Positions 52,534 through 60,282 of a stretch of 64,000 bases of DNA are shown here, one piece after another; position 1 is the first letter of the stretch; every line of letters begins with the position of its first letter. The stretch comes from Bog-473 sp036502025. GTDB lineage: Bacteria; Actinomycetota; Acidimicrobiia; Acidimicrobiales; RAAP-2. Under the pieces are notes generated by a model, which searched no databases, was not told where the DNA came from, and saw only the letters and a program-made list of their open reading frames with translations. The stretch spans positions 1 to 64,000 of the forward strand of contig DASXZJ010000120.1 in assembly GCA_036502025.1 (NCBI GenBank). The letters run 5' to 3'. A program made the translations under genes and the position numbers.

Positions 52534-53652
52534 ATGGGACACGCACATAACCACGGTCCGCGGCATGGGCCCGAGGCGGCGCGCGCCGTAGCCGCCGAGG
52601 CCCTGCTCCCGACCACGGGGTGGGAGCGAGAAGTAGAGCGTGGACTCGAGCTCGGCCTCCAGGGCGCCGACAGCATCGTGGACCGCAGCATCCCCACCTT
52701 CTCGCGTGGTGAGCTTCCGCACTTTGCCGGCATCAACACCTTTCTCAAGGCGCCGTACGTCGAGGATGTCCGGGAGTGCGGCAACTACGACGTCGTGGTG
52801 GTAGGGGCCCCACACGACTCGGGGACGACCTATCGGCCGGGCACTCGCTTTGGCCCGCAGGGCATGCGCAGGATCTCCGCCCTTTACGGCACCTATAGCT
52901 TCGAACTGGGTGTTGACCTGCGAGAGTCCATCACCATCGCCGATGTCGGTGACATCTTCACCATCCCGGGCAACATCGAGAAGAGCTTCGACCAGATCAG
53001 CAAGGGGGTGTCGCACATCTATGCCAGCGGAGCCCTGCCGGTCGTCCTGGGGGGCGATCACTCCATCGGCTACCCGACGGTCCGGGCGGTGGCGGAACAC
53101 CTGGACGGGAACCTCGGCATCATCCACTTCGACCGCCATGTCGACACGCAGGAGACCGATCTGGACGAACGGATGCACACGACGCCCTGGTTCCACGCCA
53201 CCGACATTCCCAACGTGCCACCGGAGAACCTGGTGCAGATCGGGATCGGCGGCTGGCAGGCCCCCCGCCCCGGTGTGAAGGTGGGGCGCGAGCGGGGGAC
53301 CACCATCATGACCGTGAACGACTGCGTCGAGATGGGTCTTGACGCGGCCATCGAGAACGCACTCGAGGTGGCGTGGGACAACGCCGAAGCGGTGTGGCTG
53401 TCCTTCGACGTCGACTGCCTGGATGCGGCATTCGTGCCCGGCACCGGCTGGCCCGAACCCGGGGGCTTCCTGCCCCGTGAGGCGCTCAAGCTCGTACGCG
53501 GCGTGTCCGAGCGGGGGCTGGCCGGCCTTGAGATCGTGGAGTGCTCGCCACCCTATGACTCGGCCGACATCACCTCGCTGGTGGGTACCCGGGTGATCTG
53601 TGACGTCCTCGCCACCTTGGTCTCCAATGGCCACCTGCCCACGCCCGCCTGA
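52534..53652 (+). CDS. gdmH: Guanidine hydrolase-like ureohydrolase (GdmH type)
   Basis: 372 residues from ATG 52534. The N-terminus is His-rich (MGHAHNHGPRHG), a likely metal-handling tail. The core has GGDHSIGYP, HFDRHVDTQETDLDE (Arg where most relatives have Ala), SFDVDCLDAAFVPGTGWPEP and a late Glu in LEIVECSPPYD. The HFAGINTFLKAPYVEDV start and DRHVDTQ block are features I recall for the cyanobacterial nickel-dependent guanidine hydrolase, which makes urea and ammonia from guanidine. Urease genes follow 18 bases after its stop, which fits perfectly. The specific activity is inferred from motif and context. Confidence 0.82.
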   Translation: MGHAHNHGPRHGPEAARAVAAEALLPTTGWEREVERGLELGLQGADSIVDRSIPTFSRGELPHFAGINTFLKAPYVEDVRECGNYDVVVVGAPHDSGTTYRPGTRFGPQGMRRISALYGTYSFELGVDLRESITIADVGDIFTIPGNIEKSFDQISKGVSHIYASGALPVVLGGDHSIGYPTVRAVAEHLDGNLGIIHFDRHVDTQETDLDERMHTTPWFHATDIPNVPPENLVQIGIGGWQAPRPGVKVGRERGTTIMTVNDCVEMGLDAAIENALEVAWDNAEAVWLSFDVDCLDAAFVPGTGWPEPGGFLPREALKLVRGVSERGLAGLEIVECSPPYDSADITSLVGTRVICDVLATLVSNGHLPTPA

Positions 53653-53670
53653 CCCTCGGGCACCGGTGCC

Positions 53671-53973
53671 ATGCGACTGAGCCTCCACGAACAGGAGAAA
53701 CTGCTGGTGCACGTGGCCGCCATAGTGGCCCGTGACCGTCGCGCCCGCGGCCTACGGCTGAACCAGCCCGAAGCGGTGGCCCTGATTTCCTCGTTCGTCA
53801 TGGAGGGAGCACGGGACGGGGCCGGGGTGGCCCAGCTGGCCGAGGCGGCGCGCCACGTCCTGGCCCGAGAAGATGTCATGGAGGGCGTGGCTGACCTCGT
53901 CCCCCAGGTCCAGGTGGAGGCGACGTTCCCCGACGGCACCAAGCTGGTCTCCGTGCACCAACCCATCTCGTGA
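53671..53973 (+). CDS. ureA: Urease gamma subunit
   Basis: 100 residues, full length for UreA: MRLSLHEQEKLLVHVAAIVA at the start, LNQPEAVALISSFVMEGARDG and VPQVQVEATFPDGTKLVSVH at the end. It is the small structural subunit of urease. The stop overlaps the ureB start. Placed directly after the guanidine hydrolase-like gene, it begins the urea-degrading part of the operon. Confidence 0.95.
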   Translation: MRLSLHEQEKLLVHVAAIVARDRRARGLRLNQPEAVALISSFVMEGARDGAGVAQLAEAARHVLAREDVMEGVADLVPQVQVEATFPDGTKLVSVHQPIS

Positions 53974-54320
53974 ACGAGCCGGCTCACGTTCCTTTCGTTC
54001 CCGGGCAGATTGTGGTCAGCGCCGAGCCCTTGGACATCGGGGGCGATCCCGACCTGGAGCTGATGGTCGCCAACACGGGCGACCGCCCCATCCAGGTGGG
54101 GTCGCATTTTCACTTCGCCGAGGTCAACCGAGCGCTGGCCTTCGACCGGGACGCGGCCTGGGGTCACCGGCTGGCTCTACCGGCCGGAACGGCCGTGCGC
54201 TTCGAACCCGGTATCGAGCGGCTCGTCGCGCTGACGCCCCTGCGCGGGCGCCGCGTGGTTCCTGGGCTCCGGGGGGCGGCGGCCGGACCGCTCGACCGCC
54301 CGGGGGAGCGCCCGCGTTGA
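53970..54320 (+). CDS. ureB: Urease beta subunit
   Basis: 116 residues from GTG 53970, coupled to ureA by GTGA. It shows FVPGQIVVSAEPLDI, VANTGDRPIQVGSHFHFAEVN and AGTAVRFEPG, the conserved UreB pattern. It packs with UreA and UreC in the urease apoenzyme. Confidence 0.95.
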   Translation: MNEPAHVPFVPGQIVVSAEPLDIGGDPDLELMVANTGDRPIQVGSHFHFAEVNRALAFDRDAAWGHRLALPAGTAVRFEPGIERLVALTPLRGRRVVPGLRGAAAGPLDRPGERPR

Positions 54321-56026
54321 CGTCGTATTCCCGGGAGCGTTACGCCGCGCTGTTCGGGCCGACCACCGGGGACCGGATCCGGCTGGCGGACACTGACCTG
54401 TGGCTCCAGGTGACCGAGGATTGGTGCGGCCCCGGTGACGAGGCCGTGTTCGGCGGGGGCAAGGTGGTCCGCGAGTCCATGGGCCAGTCGACGGCCACCC
54501 GTGCCGAGGGAACGCCCGACCTCGTCGTCACGGGCGCGCTCGTGCTGGACCACTGGGGTGTGGTCAAGGCCGACGTCGGTGTGCGGGACGGGAGGATCGT
54601 CGCCCTGGGCAAGGCAGGCAATCCCGACGTGACCGATGGCGTCCACCCCGATCTGGTCATCGGCCCCTCGACCGAGATCCTGGCCGGCCACGGGCTCATT
54701 CTCACGGCGGGCGCCGTCGACTGCCACGTCCACCTCATCTGCCCCCAGATCATCGACGAGGCGTTGGGGTCGGGCACCACGACCCTGGTGGGGGGAGGCA
54801 CCGGCCCCGCCGAGGGCACCAGGGCCACCACGGTCACACCAGGGAGCTGGTACCTCGCTCGCATGCTCGAGGCGCTTGACCCGCTCCCCGTCAACGTGGC
54901 CCTCCTGGGCAAGGGAAACACCGTGTCGCCGGACGCGTTGTGGGAGCAGCTGAGGGGCGGAGCCTCGGGATTCAAGCTGCACGAGGACTGGGGCTCGACG
55001 CCGGCCGCCATCGACGCCTGCCTCAGCGTGGCCGACCGGGCGGGGGTCCAGGTGGCACTCCATTCCGACACGACCAACGAGGCGGGCTTCATTGAGGACA
55101 CCCTGGCCGCCATCGCCGGGCGGACCATTCACGCCTATCACACCGAAGGCGCGGGTGGCGGACACGCGCCCGACATCATGCTGGTGGTTGGGCAGCCCAA
55201 CGTTCTGCCGTCCTCGACCAATCCGACCATGCCGCACACCGTCAACACGGTGGACGAGCATCTCGACATGTTGATGGTCTGCCATCACCTCAACCCGCGC
55301 ATTCCCGAGGACCTGGCGTTCGCCGAGAGCCGCATTCGGGCCACCACCATTGCGGCCGAGGACATCCTCCATGACATCGGGGCGATCTCCATGATCGGCT
55401 CGGACTCCCAGGCCATGGGCCGGGTTGGAGAGGTCGTGCGGCGAACCTGGCAGACGGCGCACGTCATGAAGCTGCGCCGCGGGTCGTTACCCGGAGACGG
55501 GGTCGCCGACAATGTACGGGCGCGGCGATACGTGGCCAAGTACACCATCTGTCCGGCCCTGGCGCACGGCCTCGCGGACGAGGTCGGATCGGTCGAGCCC
55601 GGCAAGCTGGCCGACCTGGTCCTGTGGGATCCCGCGTTCTTCGGCGTACGGCCACACGTGGTCGTGAAGGGCGGGATGATCGCCTGGGCCGGCATGGGCG
55701 ACGCCAACGCGTCCATCCCCACGCCCCAGCCGGTGTTGCCCCGCCCGATGTTCGGCGCCTCGCCGACGGTGGCACGTGGCACCAGCCTGGCCTTCGTCGC
55801 CCCGGTCGCCCTGGAGGAAGGGCTACCCGAGCGCGTCGACGTGGGGCGGCGAATGGTTGCGGTGGCCAATGTGCGTGGCCTGCGCAAGGAGGATCTCCCC
55901 AACAACGGGACCCTGCCCGACATCACCATCGAGCCGGACTCCTTCACTGTCATCATCGACGGCGAAGCCGTCGAGGCTGCCCCGGTCGCGGTGGTCCCCA
56001 TGGCCCAGCGCTATTTCCTCTTTTGA
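54317..56026 (+). CDS. ureC: Urease alpha subunit
   Basis: 569 residues from TTG 54317, which overlaps the ureB stop as TTGA; the normal urease alpha size and the SYSRERYAALFGPTTGD N-terminus support this start. Nickel ligands and active-site residues are present: the His pair in DCHVHLICPQ, carbamylated Lys in SGFKLHEDWG, His in LHSDTTNE and YHTEGAGGGH, the flap Cys in MVCHHLN, and Asp in IGSDSQAMG. It hydrolyses urea to ammonia and carbamate with two Ni ions. The enzyme should be active once loaded by UreDFG. Confidence 0.96.
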   Translation: MTSYSRERYAALFGPTTGDRIRLADTDLWLQVTEDWCGPGDEAVFGGGKVVRESMGQSTATRAEGTPDLVVTGALVLDHWGVVKADVGVRDGRIVALGKAGNPDVTDGVHPDLVIGPSTEILAGHGLILTAGAVDCHVHLICPQIIDEALGSGTTTLVGGGTGPAEGTRATTVTPGSWYLARMLEALDPLPVNVALLGKGNTVSPDALWEQLRGGASGFKLHEDWGSTPAAIDACLSVADRAGVQVALHSDTTNEAGFIEDTLAAIAGRTIHAYHTEGAGGGHAPDIMLVVGQPNVLPSSTNPTMPHTVNTVDEHLDMLMVCHHLNPRIPEDLAFAESRIRATTIAAEDILHDIGAISMIGSDSQAMGRVGEVVRRTWQTAHVMKLRRGSLPGDGVADNVRARRYVAKYTICPALAHGLADEVGSVEPGKLADLVLWDPAFFGVRPHVVVKGGMIAWAGMGDANASIPTPQPVLPRPMFGASPTVARGTSLAFVAPVALEEGLPERVDVGRRMVAVANVRGLRKEDLPNNGTLPDITIEPDSFTVIIDGEAVEAAPVAVVPMAQRYFLF

Positions 56027-56754
56027 TGCCGCGGACCGCGGACATGCCCGGACCGGCCGGCACCGGCCGTGCGATGACGCTGCTTCTCGCCGACGCCCGC
56101 CTACCCACCGGGGCCCACGTGCATTCCGGGGGCATGGAGCAGGCGGTCGATGACGCGGTGGTGACCGATCTGGAGTCCCTGGTGCCCTTCCTCCATGGTC
56201 GCCTGATGACCGGGGGGCGACTCTGCGCGCACGCCGCCGCCATGGCCTGCACGCTGGCGGCCCGAAGGGATGGAGAACCGACCGAGGCGGACTGGCGCCC
56301 TCTCGACGAGGAGATCACGGCTCGGATCGTCTCGCCGGCGCTGCGGGCCACGTCACGACGTCAGGGGCGGTCGCTCCTGCGCACCGGCGCGGCGCTCTAT
56401 GTCCAGTCGCCCCTCCATGCGCTCGATGCCGTGGCGCCCGGCGGACCCCACCTGGCTGTGGTGCAAGGTGCCCTGGCGCACCACGGCGGCATCGGTCCGC
56501 ACGATGCTGCGCTGATCGCGGCCTACGGTTCGGTTACCTCGCCGGCGTCAGCCGCGCTCCGCCTCCTCGGGCTCGACCCCCTCTCGGTCTCCGCCGCGTT
56601 GGCCCGCCTGGCACCGGCGATCGACCAACTGGCCACCGAGGCGGCCCGCCACGCGTTCGAGGGCCCGGACGCGCTGCCGTCACCAGCCAGCCCCTTGAGC
56701 GACCTGCTGGGGGACCGCCACGCCGGCCGAGAGGAGCGACTCTTTGCGTCCTGA
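56026..56754 (+). CDS. ureF: Urease accessory protein UreF
   Basis: 242 residues from ATG 56026, which shares a base with the ureC stop. The helical UreF fold is indicated by LLLADARLPTGAHVHSGGMEQ at the start and VQGALAHHGGI, AALRLLGLDPLSV and ARLAPAIDQLATEA later. UreF joins UreD and UreG to load nickel and CO2 into apo-urease. Confidence 0.88.
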   Translation: MPRTADMPGPAGTGRAMTLLLADARLPTGAHVHSGGMEQAVDDAVVTDLESLVPFLHGRLMTGGRLCAHAAAMACTLAARRDGEPTEADWRPLDEEITARIVSPALRATSRRQGRSLLRTGAALYVQSPLHALDAVAPGGPHLAVVQGALAHHGGIGPHDAALIAAYGSVTSPASAALRLLGLDPLSVSAALARLAPAIDQLATEAARHAFEGPDALPSPASPLSDLLGDRHAGREERLFAS

Positions 56755-57481
56755 CCCCGAAGATCACGACAACGTCCCCGACCACGAACATCTCCATGCG
56801 CACGGCGTGGCTCGCCGCCATCCGGTGCTGGCCGCGGGCCATCGTCTCGGCCACCCGCTCCACCAGGGTCGGGCCCTCCGACTGGGCATCGGGGGGCCGG
56901 TGGGGAGCGGCAAGACAGCATTGGTGGCCGACCTCTGCCGCACGCTGGGCCCGGCGCTGGGCCTGGCCGTGGTCACCAACGACATCTACACGACCGAAGA
57001 TGCCGACTTCCTGAAATCCGCCGCCGTGTTGCCGACCGAACGCATCGTGGCGGTCGAGACCGGCTGCTGCCCGCACACCGCCATCCGCGACGACATCACC
57101 GCCAACACCGACGCGGTCGACGATCTCGAGGCTCGCCTGCCTGACCTCGAGTTGATCGTGATCGAGAGCGGAGGGGACAACCTCACGGCCACCTTCAGCT
57201 ACGGCCTGGTCGACCGGCAGATCTTCGTGGTCGACGTCGCCGGGGGCGACAAGGTGCCGCGCAAGGGCGGTCCGGGCGTCATCCGCTCAGACCTCCTGGT
57301 GGTCAACAAGACGGATCTGGCCCCGCTCGTGGGCGCCGACCTGGCCGTGATGGAGTCCGACGCCCGGCGCATGCGCGGCGACCGACCGGTGCTGATGGTC
57401 TCGGTGCGTCACGGGTCGGGCATGGCCGCCGTCCGGGACTGGGTCCATGACTGGGTCGAGGCGGACCGGGTCGTCGCGTGA
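56744..57481 (+). CDS. ureG: Urease accessory GTPase UreG
   Basis: 245 residues from TTG 56744, overlapping ureF by 11 bases. The P-loop is GGPVGSGKTALV, the nickel site Cys-Pro-His is in ETGCCPHTAIRDD, and the G-motif is VVNKTDLAP. The N-terminus is His-rich (DHEHLHAHG), which in some bacteria replaces a separate nickel-storage protein. UreE is not encoded nearby, so this tail may take over its nickel delivery role. Confidence 0.94.
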   Translation: MRPDPEDHDNVPDHEHLHAHGVARRHPVLAAGHRLGHPLHQGRALRLGIGGPVGSGKTALVADLCRTLGPALGLAVVTNDIYTTEDADFLKSAAVLPTERIVAVETGCCPHTAIRDDITANTDAVDDLEARLPDLELIVIESGGDNLTATFSYGLVDRQIFVVDVAGGDKVPRKGGPGVIRSDLLVVNKTDLAPLVGADLAVMESDARRMRGDRPVLMVSVRHGSGMAAVRDWVHDWVEADRVVA

Positions 57482-58284
57482 CGATGACCCCGTTGGCTCC
57501 GGCCGACGCCTCGCCGTGGGCCGGGCGGGTCGATCTCGGGGTTGAACGGGGGGAGGACGGCCGCGCCGCTTACACCTCGCTGCACTCGTCGGGCGCGCTG
57601 GCCGTCCGCGCCACCGTCGAGGGCGCGTGGCTGGTCGGGGCCAGTGCGCATCCGGTCGGCGGCGACCGGATGGGTGTCGGGCTGCGCGTCGGACGGGGCG
57701 CCTCGCTCACTGTGCGGTCAGCCTCGGCCACGTTGGCGCGCGCCTCTATCCCGGCCCGGGCGTCGTCGATGGAAGTGGACGCCGTGGTCGAGGACGGGGG
57801 CTCGCTCACCTGGTGTCCCTCCCCGGGCATCGCGGCCCGGGGCAGCCTCCACCACACTTCGGCCCAGATCGAACTCGGGCCGACGGCGCGCCTCGAGTGG
57901 GTCGACGCGATCGTCCTCGGACGTCACGCCGAGCCGCCCGGGTCCTGGTCCAGCCGGCTGCGGGTGCTGGTGGCCGGTCGCCCGCTCGTGGTCAGCGAGC
58001 TCGCGCTGGGCCCGGCCTTCCCGGCCTGGACCTCACCCGCCGTCCTCGCCGCTGCGCGCTGCGCCCTGAGTGTCCTGGTTGTGGATCCGGCACGCGCTGT
58101 CCCGGCGGTGGGACGCACAAGCGGCCGTCACGGCTACGCGGTCCCGTTGGGCGAACACGCCTGGCAGATCGTGACCTGGGGTGCGACGGTGAGCGAGTGC
58201 CACCGCACGTTCGGCTCCCTGGCGACCGAGCCCTCGCGAGGTTGGATCTCCACAGTGCTTCGTCAGCAGCTCCGGGCCGGCTGA
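57478..58284 (+). CDS. ureD: Urease accessory protein UreD
   Basis: 268 residues from GTG 57478, coupled to ureG by GTGA; an ATG at 57484 is an alternative. Conserved features include GVGLRVGRGASLTVRSASAT, LTWCPSPGIAARGSLHH and LEWVDAIVLGRHAEPPG. UreD is the scaffold that holds UreF and UreG on apo-urease. The 3' end overlaps the convergent nitrilase-family gene by 22 bases. The ureABCFGD order with no ureE is typical of actinobacteria. Confidence 0.9.
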   Translation: MTMTPLAPADASPWAGRVDLGVERGEDGRAAYTSLHSSGALAVRATVEGAWLVGASAHPVGGDRMGVGLRVGRGASLTVRSASATLARASIPARASSMEVDAVVEDGGSLTWCPSPGIAARGSLHHTSAQIELGPTARLEWVDAIVLGRHAEPPGSWSSRLRVLVAGRPLVVSELALGPAFPAWTSPAVLAAARCALSVLVVDPARAVPAVGRTSGRHGYAVPLGEHAWQIVTWGATVSECHRTFGSLATEPSRGWISTVLRQQLRAG

Positions 58285-59117
58285 TCGAGATAGAGCTGGG
58301 GACGGCGCCCCCCTTCCAAGAGCGCGGTGATGCCCTGGGTGTGGCGGGCCAGGTGGAGGTCGATGCGGTGGACGATCACCTCGGGCGGCGGGGTGCGCCC
58401 CGGAGCGGCGCGGCCGGCCTCCACCACCACCGTGCCCGTGGGGGCGATGATCCGGCTGGCCCCGATGAGGGTGGACGTGGCGTGGGCGCCGCACTGGTTC
58501 GACTGCACCCACCATTGGCCGTTGGTCAGCGCCAAGGCGGGGTAGAGGATGTCCCAGGCCGTCTCACCCTCCACCTCGTACGCCGAGGGAGCGACGACGA
58601 GCCGGGCACCTCGCGCCGCCAGCGCCCGGGCCACCTCGGGAAAGTCGCCGTCGAAACAGACCACCACGCCGACGGTGCCCAGCTGCGGATCATCGAAGGT
58701 GGTCAGGCAGTCACCCGGCTCGAAGACCTCGGGTTCGTGCGTGGGTGGGTAGAGATGCACCTTGCGGTGCGCCGCCAAGAGTTCTCCCGCCGGGTCGAAG
58801 ACCAGGCACGTGTTGAAGAGCGCACCGCCCTCACCCAGCTCGGGCACGCTGCCGGCGATGAGCCACATCCCGGCCCCTCGGGCCACCTCCGCCAGCCGTC
58901 TCCGGCGCGGACCCTGGATGGGTTCCGCCGCCTGCCGGGCATCGGCGGGCAGGGTCACCGGGTCGTAGCCGCACGCCCAGAGCTCGGGCAGCACGAGCAA
59001 CTCGACTCCCCGTGCTGCCGCCCGGTCGACCATGTCGATTGCCACACGCAGGTTGAGCTCCGGGTCGCCCGGGGCAGCCAGCCATTGGGCCACACCGACC
59101 AGAAGATCTCGTTTCAT
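58263..59117 (-). CDS. Carbon-nitrogen hydrolase (nitrilase superfamily)
   Basis: 284 residues. The catalytic Glu-Lys-Cys triad is visible in VLPELWACGYD, AHRKVHLYPPTHE and VVVCFDGDFPEVAR. The family hydrolyses amides, N-carbamoyl compounds such as N-carbamoylputrescine, and nitriles. Close to agmatinase-like and urease genes, an N-carbamoylputrescine amidase or omega-amidase role is plausible. It is convergent with ureD and divergent from the ureohydrolase at 59290. Confidence 0.87.
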   Translation of the reverse strand: MKRDLLVGVAQWLAAPGDPELNLRVAIDMVDRAAARGVELLVLPELWACGYDPVTLPADARQAAEPIQGPRRRRLAEVARGAGMWLIAGSVPELGEGGALFNTCLVFDPAGELLAAHRKVHLYPPTHEPEVFEPGDCLTTFDDPQLGTVGVVVCFDGDFPEVARALAARGARLVVAPSAYEVEGETAWDILYPALALTNGQWWVQSNQCGAHATSTLIGASRIIAPTGTVVVEAGRAAPGRTPPPEVIVHRIDLHLARHTQGITALLEGGRRPQLYLDQPARSC

Positions 59118-59289
59118 GCCGGTAACGGGTGGACCTTCATCTCGTCCTCTCCTGTGTCGATCCCAACGCTACGACGGCGGCTGGCGCAGTCGGTTTCCAC
59201 TTCGTGAATGCACTGTTACAAGAGCTGCGAGCCATTGAGTTCAACCGGGCACCTCCCTAGTCTCGGGCGACGGGACCGAGCGAGGGCCA

Positions 59290-60282
59290 ATGACGGGAAC
59301 CACAGGTCGGCTGGATATGCCCTTCGTGGGGATCCCTTCGTTTCTCCGCACGCCGGTGCTCGGTCCCGAGGACCCGGTCGAGGCCGATCTCGTGGTGCTT
59401 GGCGCCCCCACCGACGAAGGCTCGCCCTTCATGCCGGGGTCGCGCTTCGGACCCCGTTCCATCCGGGAACACTCACTCCGGTTTCTCAGCGGTGAACCGG
59501 GCTTCTTCGACCCATCCGACGGCCGCCGCTACCTCTCCCATGAGATGAGTCACCACCGGATCGTCGACCTGGGCGACGCCGACATCATCCCCACCAATGT
59601 GGCCGGGACCTTCGACAACATCACCGCCCTGACGAGCCGCGCTCTGTCACGTGGCGGCACACCGATTGTGCTGGGCGGCGACCATGCGATTTCGTTTCCC
59701 GTGGTGCGGGCCTTCACCGAGCCTCTCTACGTGATCCACTTCGACGCGCACCTCGACTACATGCCGTTCGTCCACGGCGCTTCCATGACCAACGCCCACG
59801 CGTTCCGGCATATCTCGCACATGTCACATGTGCGCGGCCTGGTCCAGGTGGGCATCCGCAGCCTGCGCTCCACCGAGGCCATGTGGCGTGACACCCTGGG
59901 CGACGGGAACCAGGTGGTGACCATGAGGGACTTCCGCGCCCGTGGCCCTGAGGAGATCGCGCGGATGATCCCCAAGGGTGCCGACTGCTACGTCAGCCTC
60001 GATATGGACGTGCTCGATCTCTCGCTTGTCCCGGGCTGTGTCTCGGCCGAGCCCGATGGGATGCTTTACGACCAGCTTCGAGACACCCTGATCGCGTTGA
60101 CGGGGCGGGCGCGCATCGTCGGGTTCGATCTGGTCGAGGTCAACCCCCAACTCGACGTGGGCACGGGTGTCACCTCCTACCTGGCCGCGCACACCATCAT
60201 CGAGTTCCTCGGGCACCTCTGCGACAGCGCCAACTGGAAGGCCCTGCGGGCTAATCCCCCAGGTCGCGCGCCATCAGCGTGA
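59290..60282 (+). CDS. Ureohydrolase (agmatinase superfamily), atypical
   Basis: 330 residues. Metal motifs are GGDHAISFP, HFDAHLDYM and SLDMDVLDLSLVPGCVSAEPDG. The DVLDLSLVPGC segment has Leu-Ser-Leu in place of the usual DPA/S-x-A-P and Cys in place of GTG, so the substrate pocket differs from canonical agmatinases. The metal Asp residues are kept, so it is probably active on some guanidino or amidino compound. Its last 32 bases overlap the convergent ureohydrolase gene at 60251. Confidence 0.85.
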   Translation: MTGTTGRLDMPFVGIPSFLRTPVLGPEDPVEADLVVLGAPTDEGSPFMPGSRFGPRSIREHSLRFLSGEPGFFDPSDGRRYLSHEMSHHRIVDLGDADIIPTNVAGTFDNITALTSRALSRGGTPIVLGGDHAISFPVVRAFTEPLYVIHFDAHLDYMPFVHGASMTNAHAFRHISHMSHVRGLVQVGIRSLRSTEAMWRDTLGDGNQVVTMRDFRARGPEEIARMIPKGADCYVSLDMDVLDLSLVPGCVSAEPDGMLYDQLRDTLIALTGRARIVGFDLVEVNPQLDVGTGVTSYLAAHTIIEFLGHLCDSANWKALRANPPGRAPSA

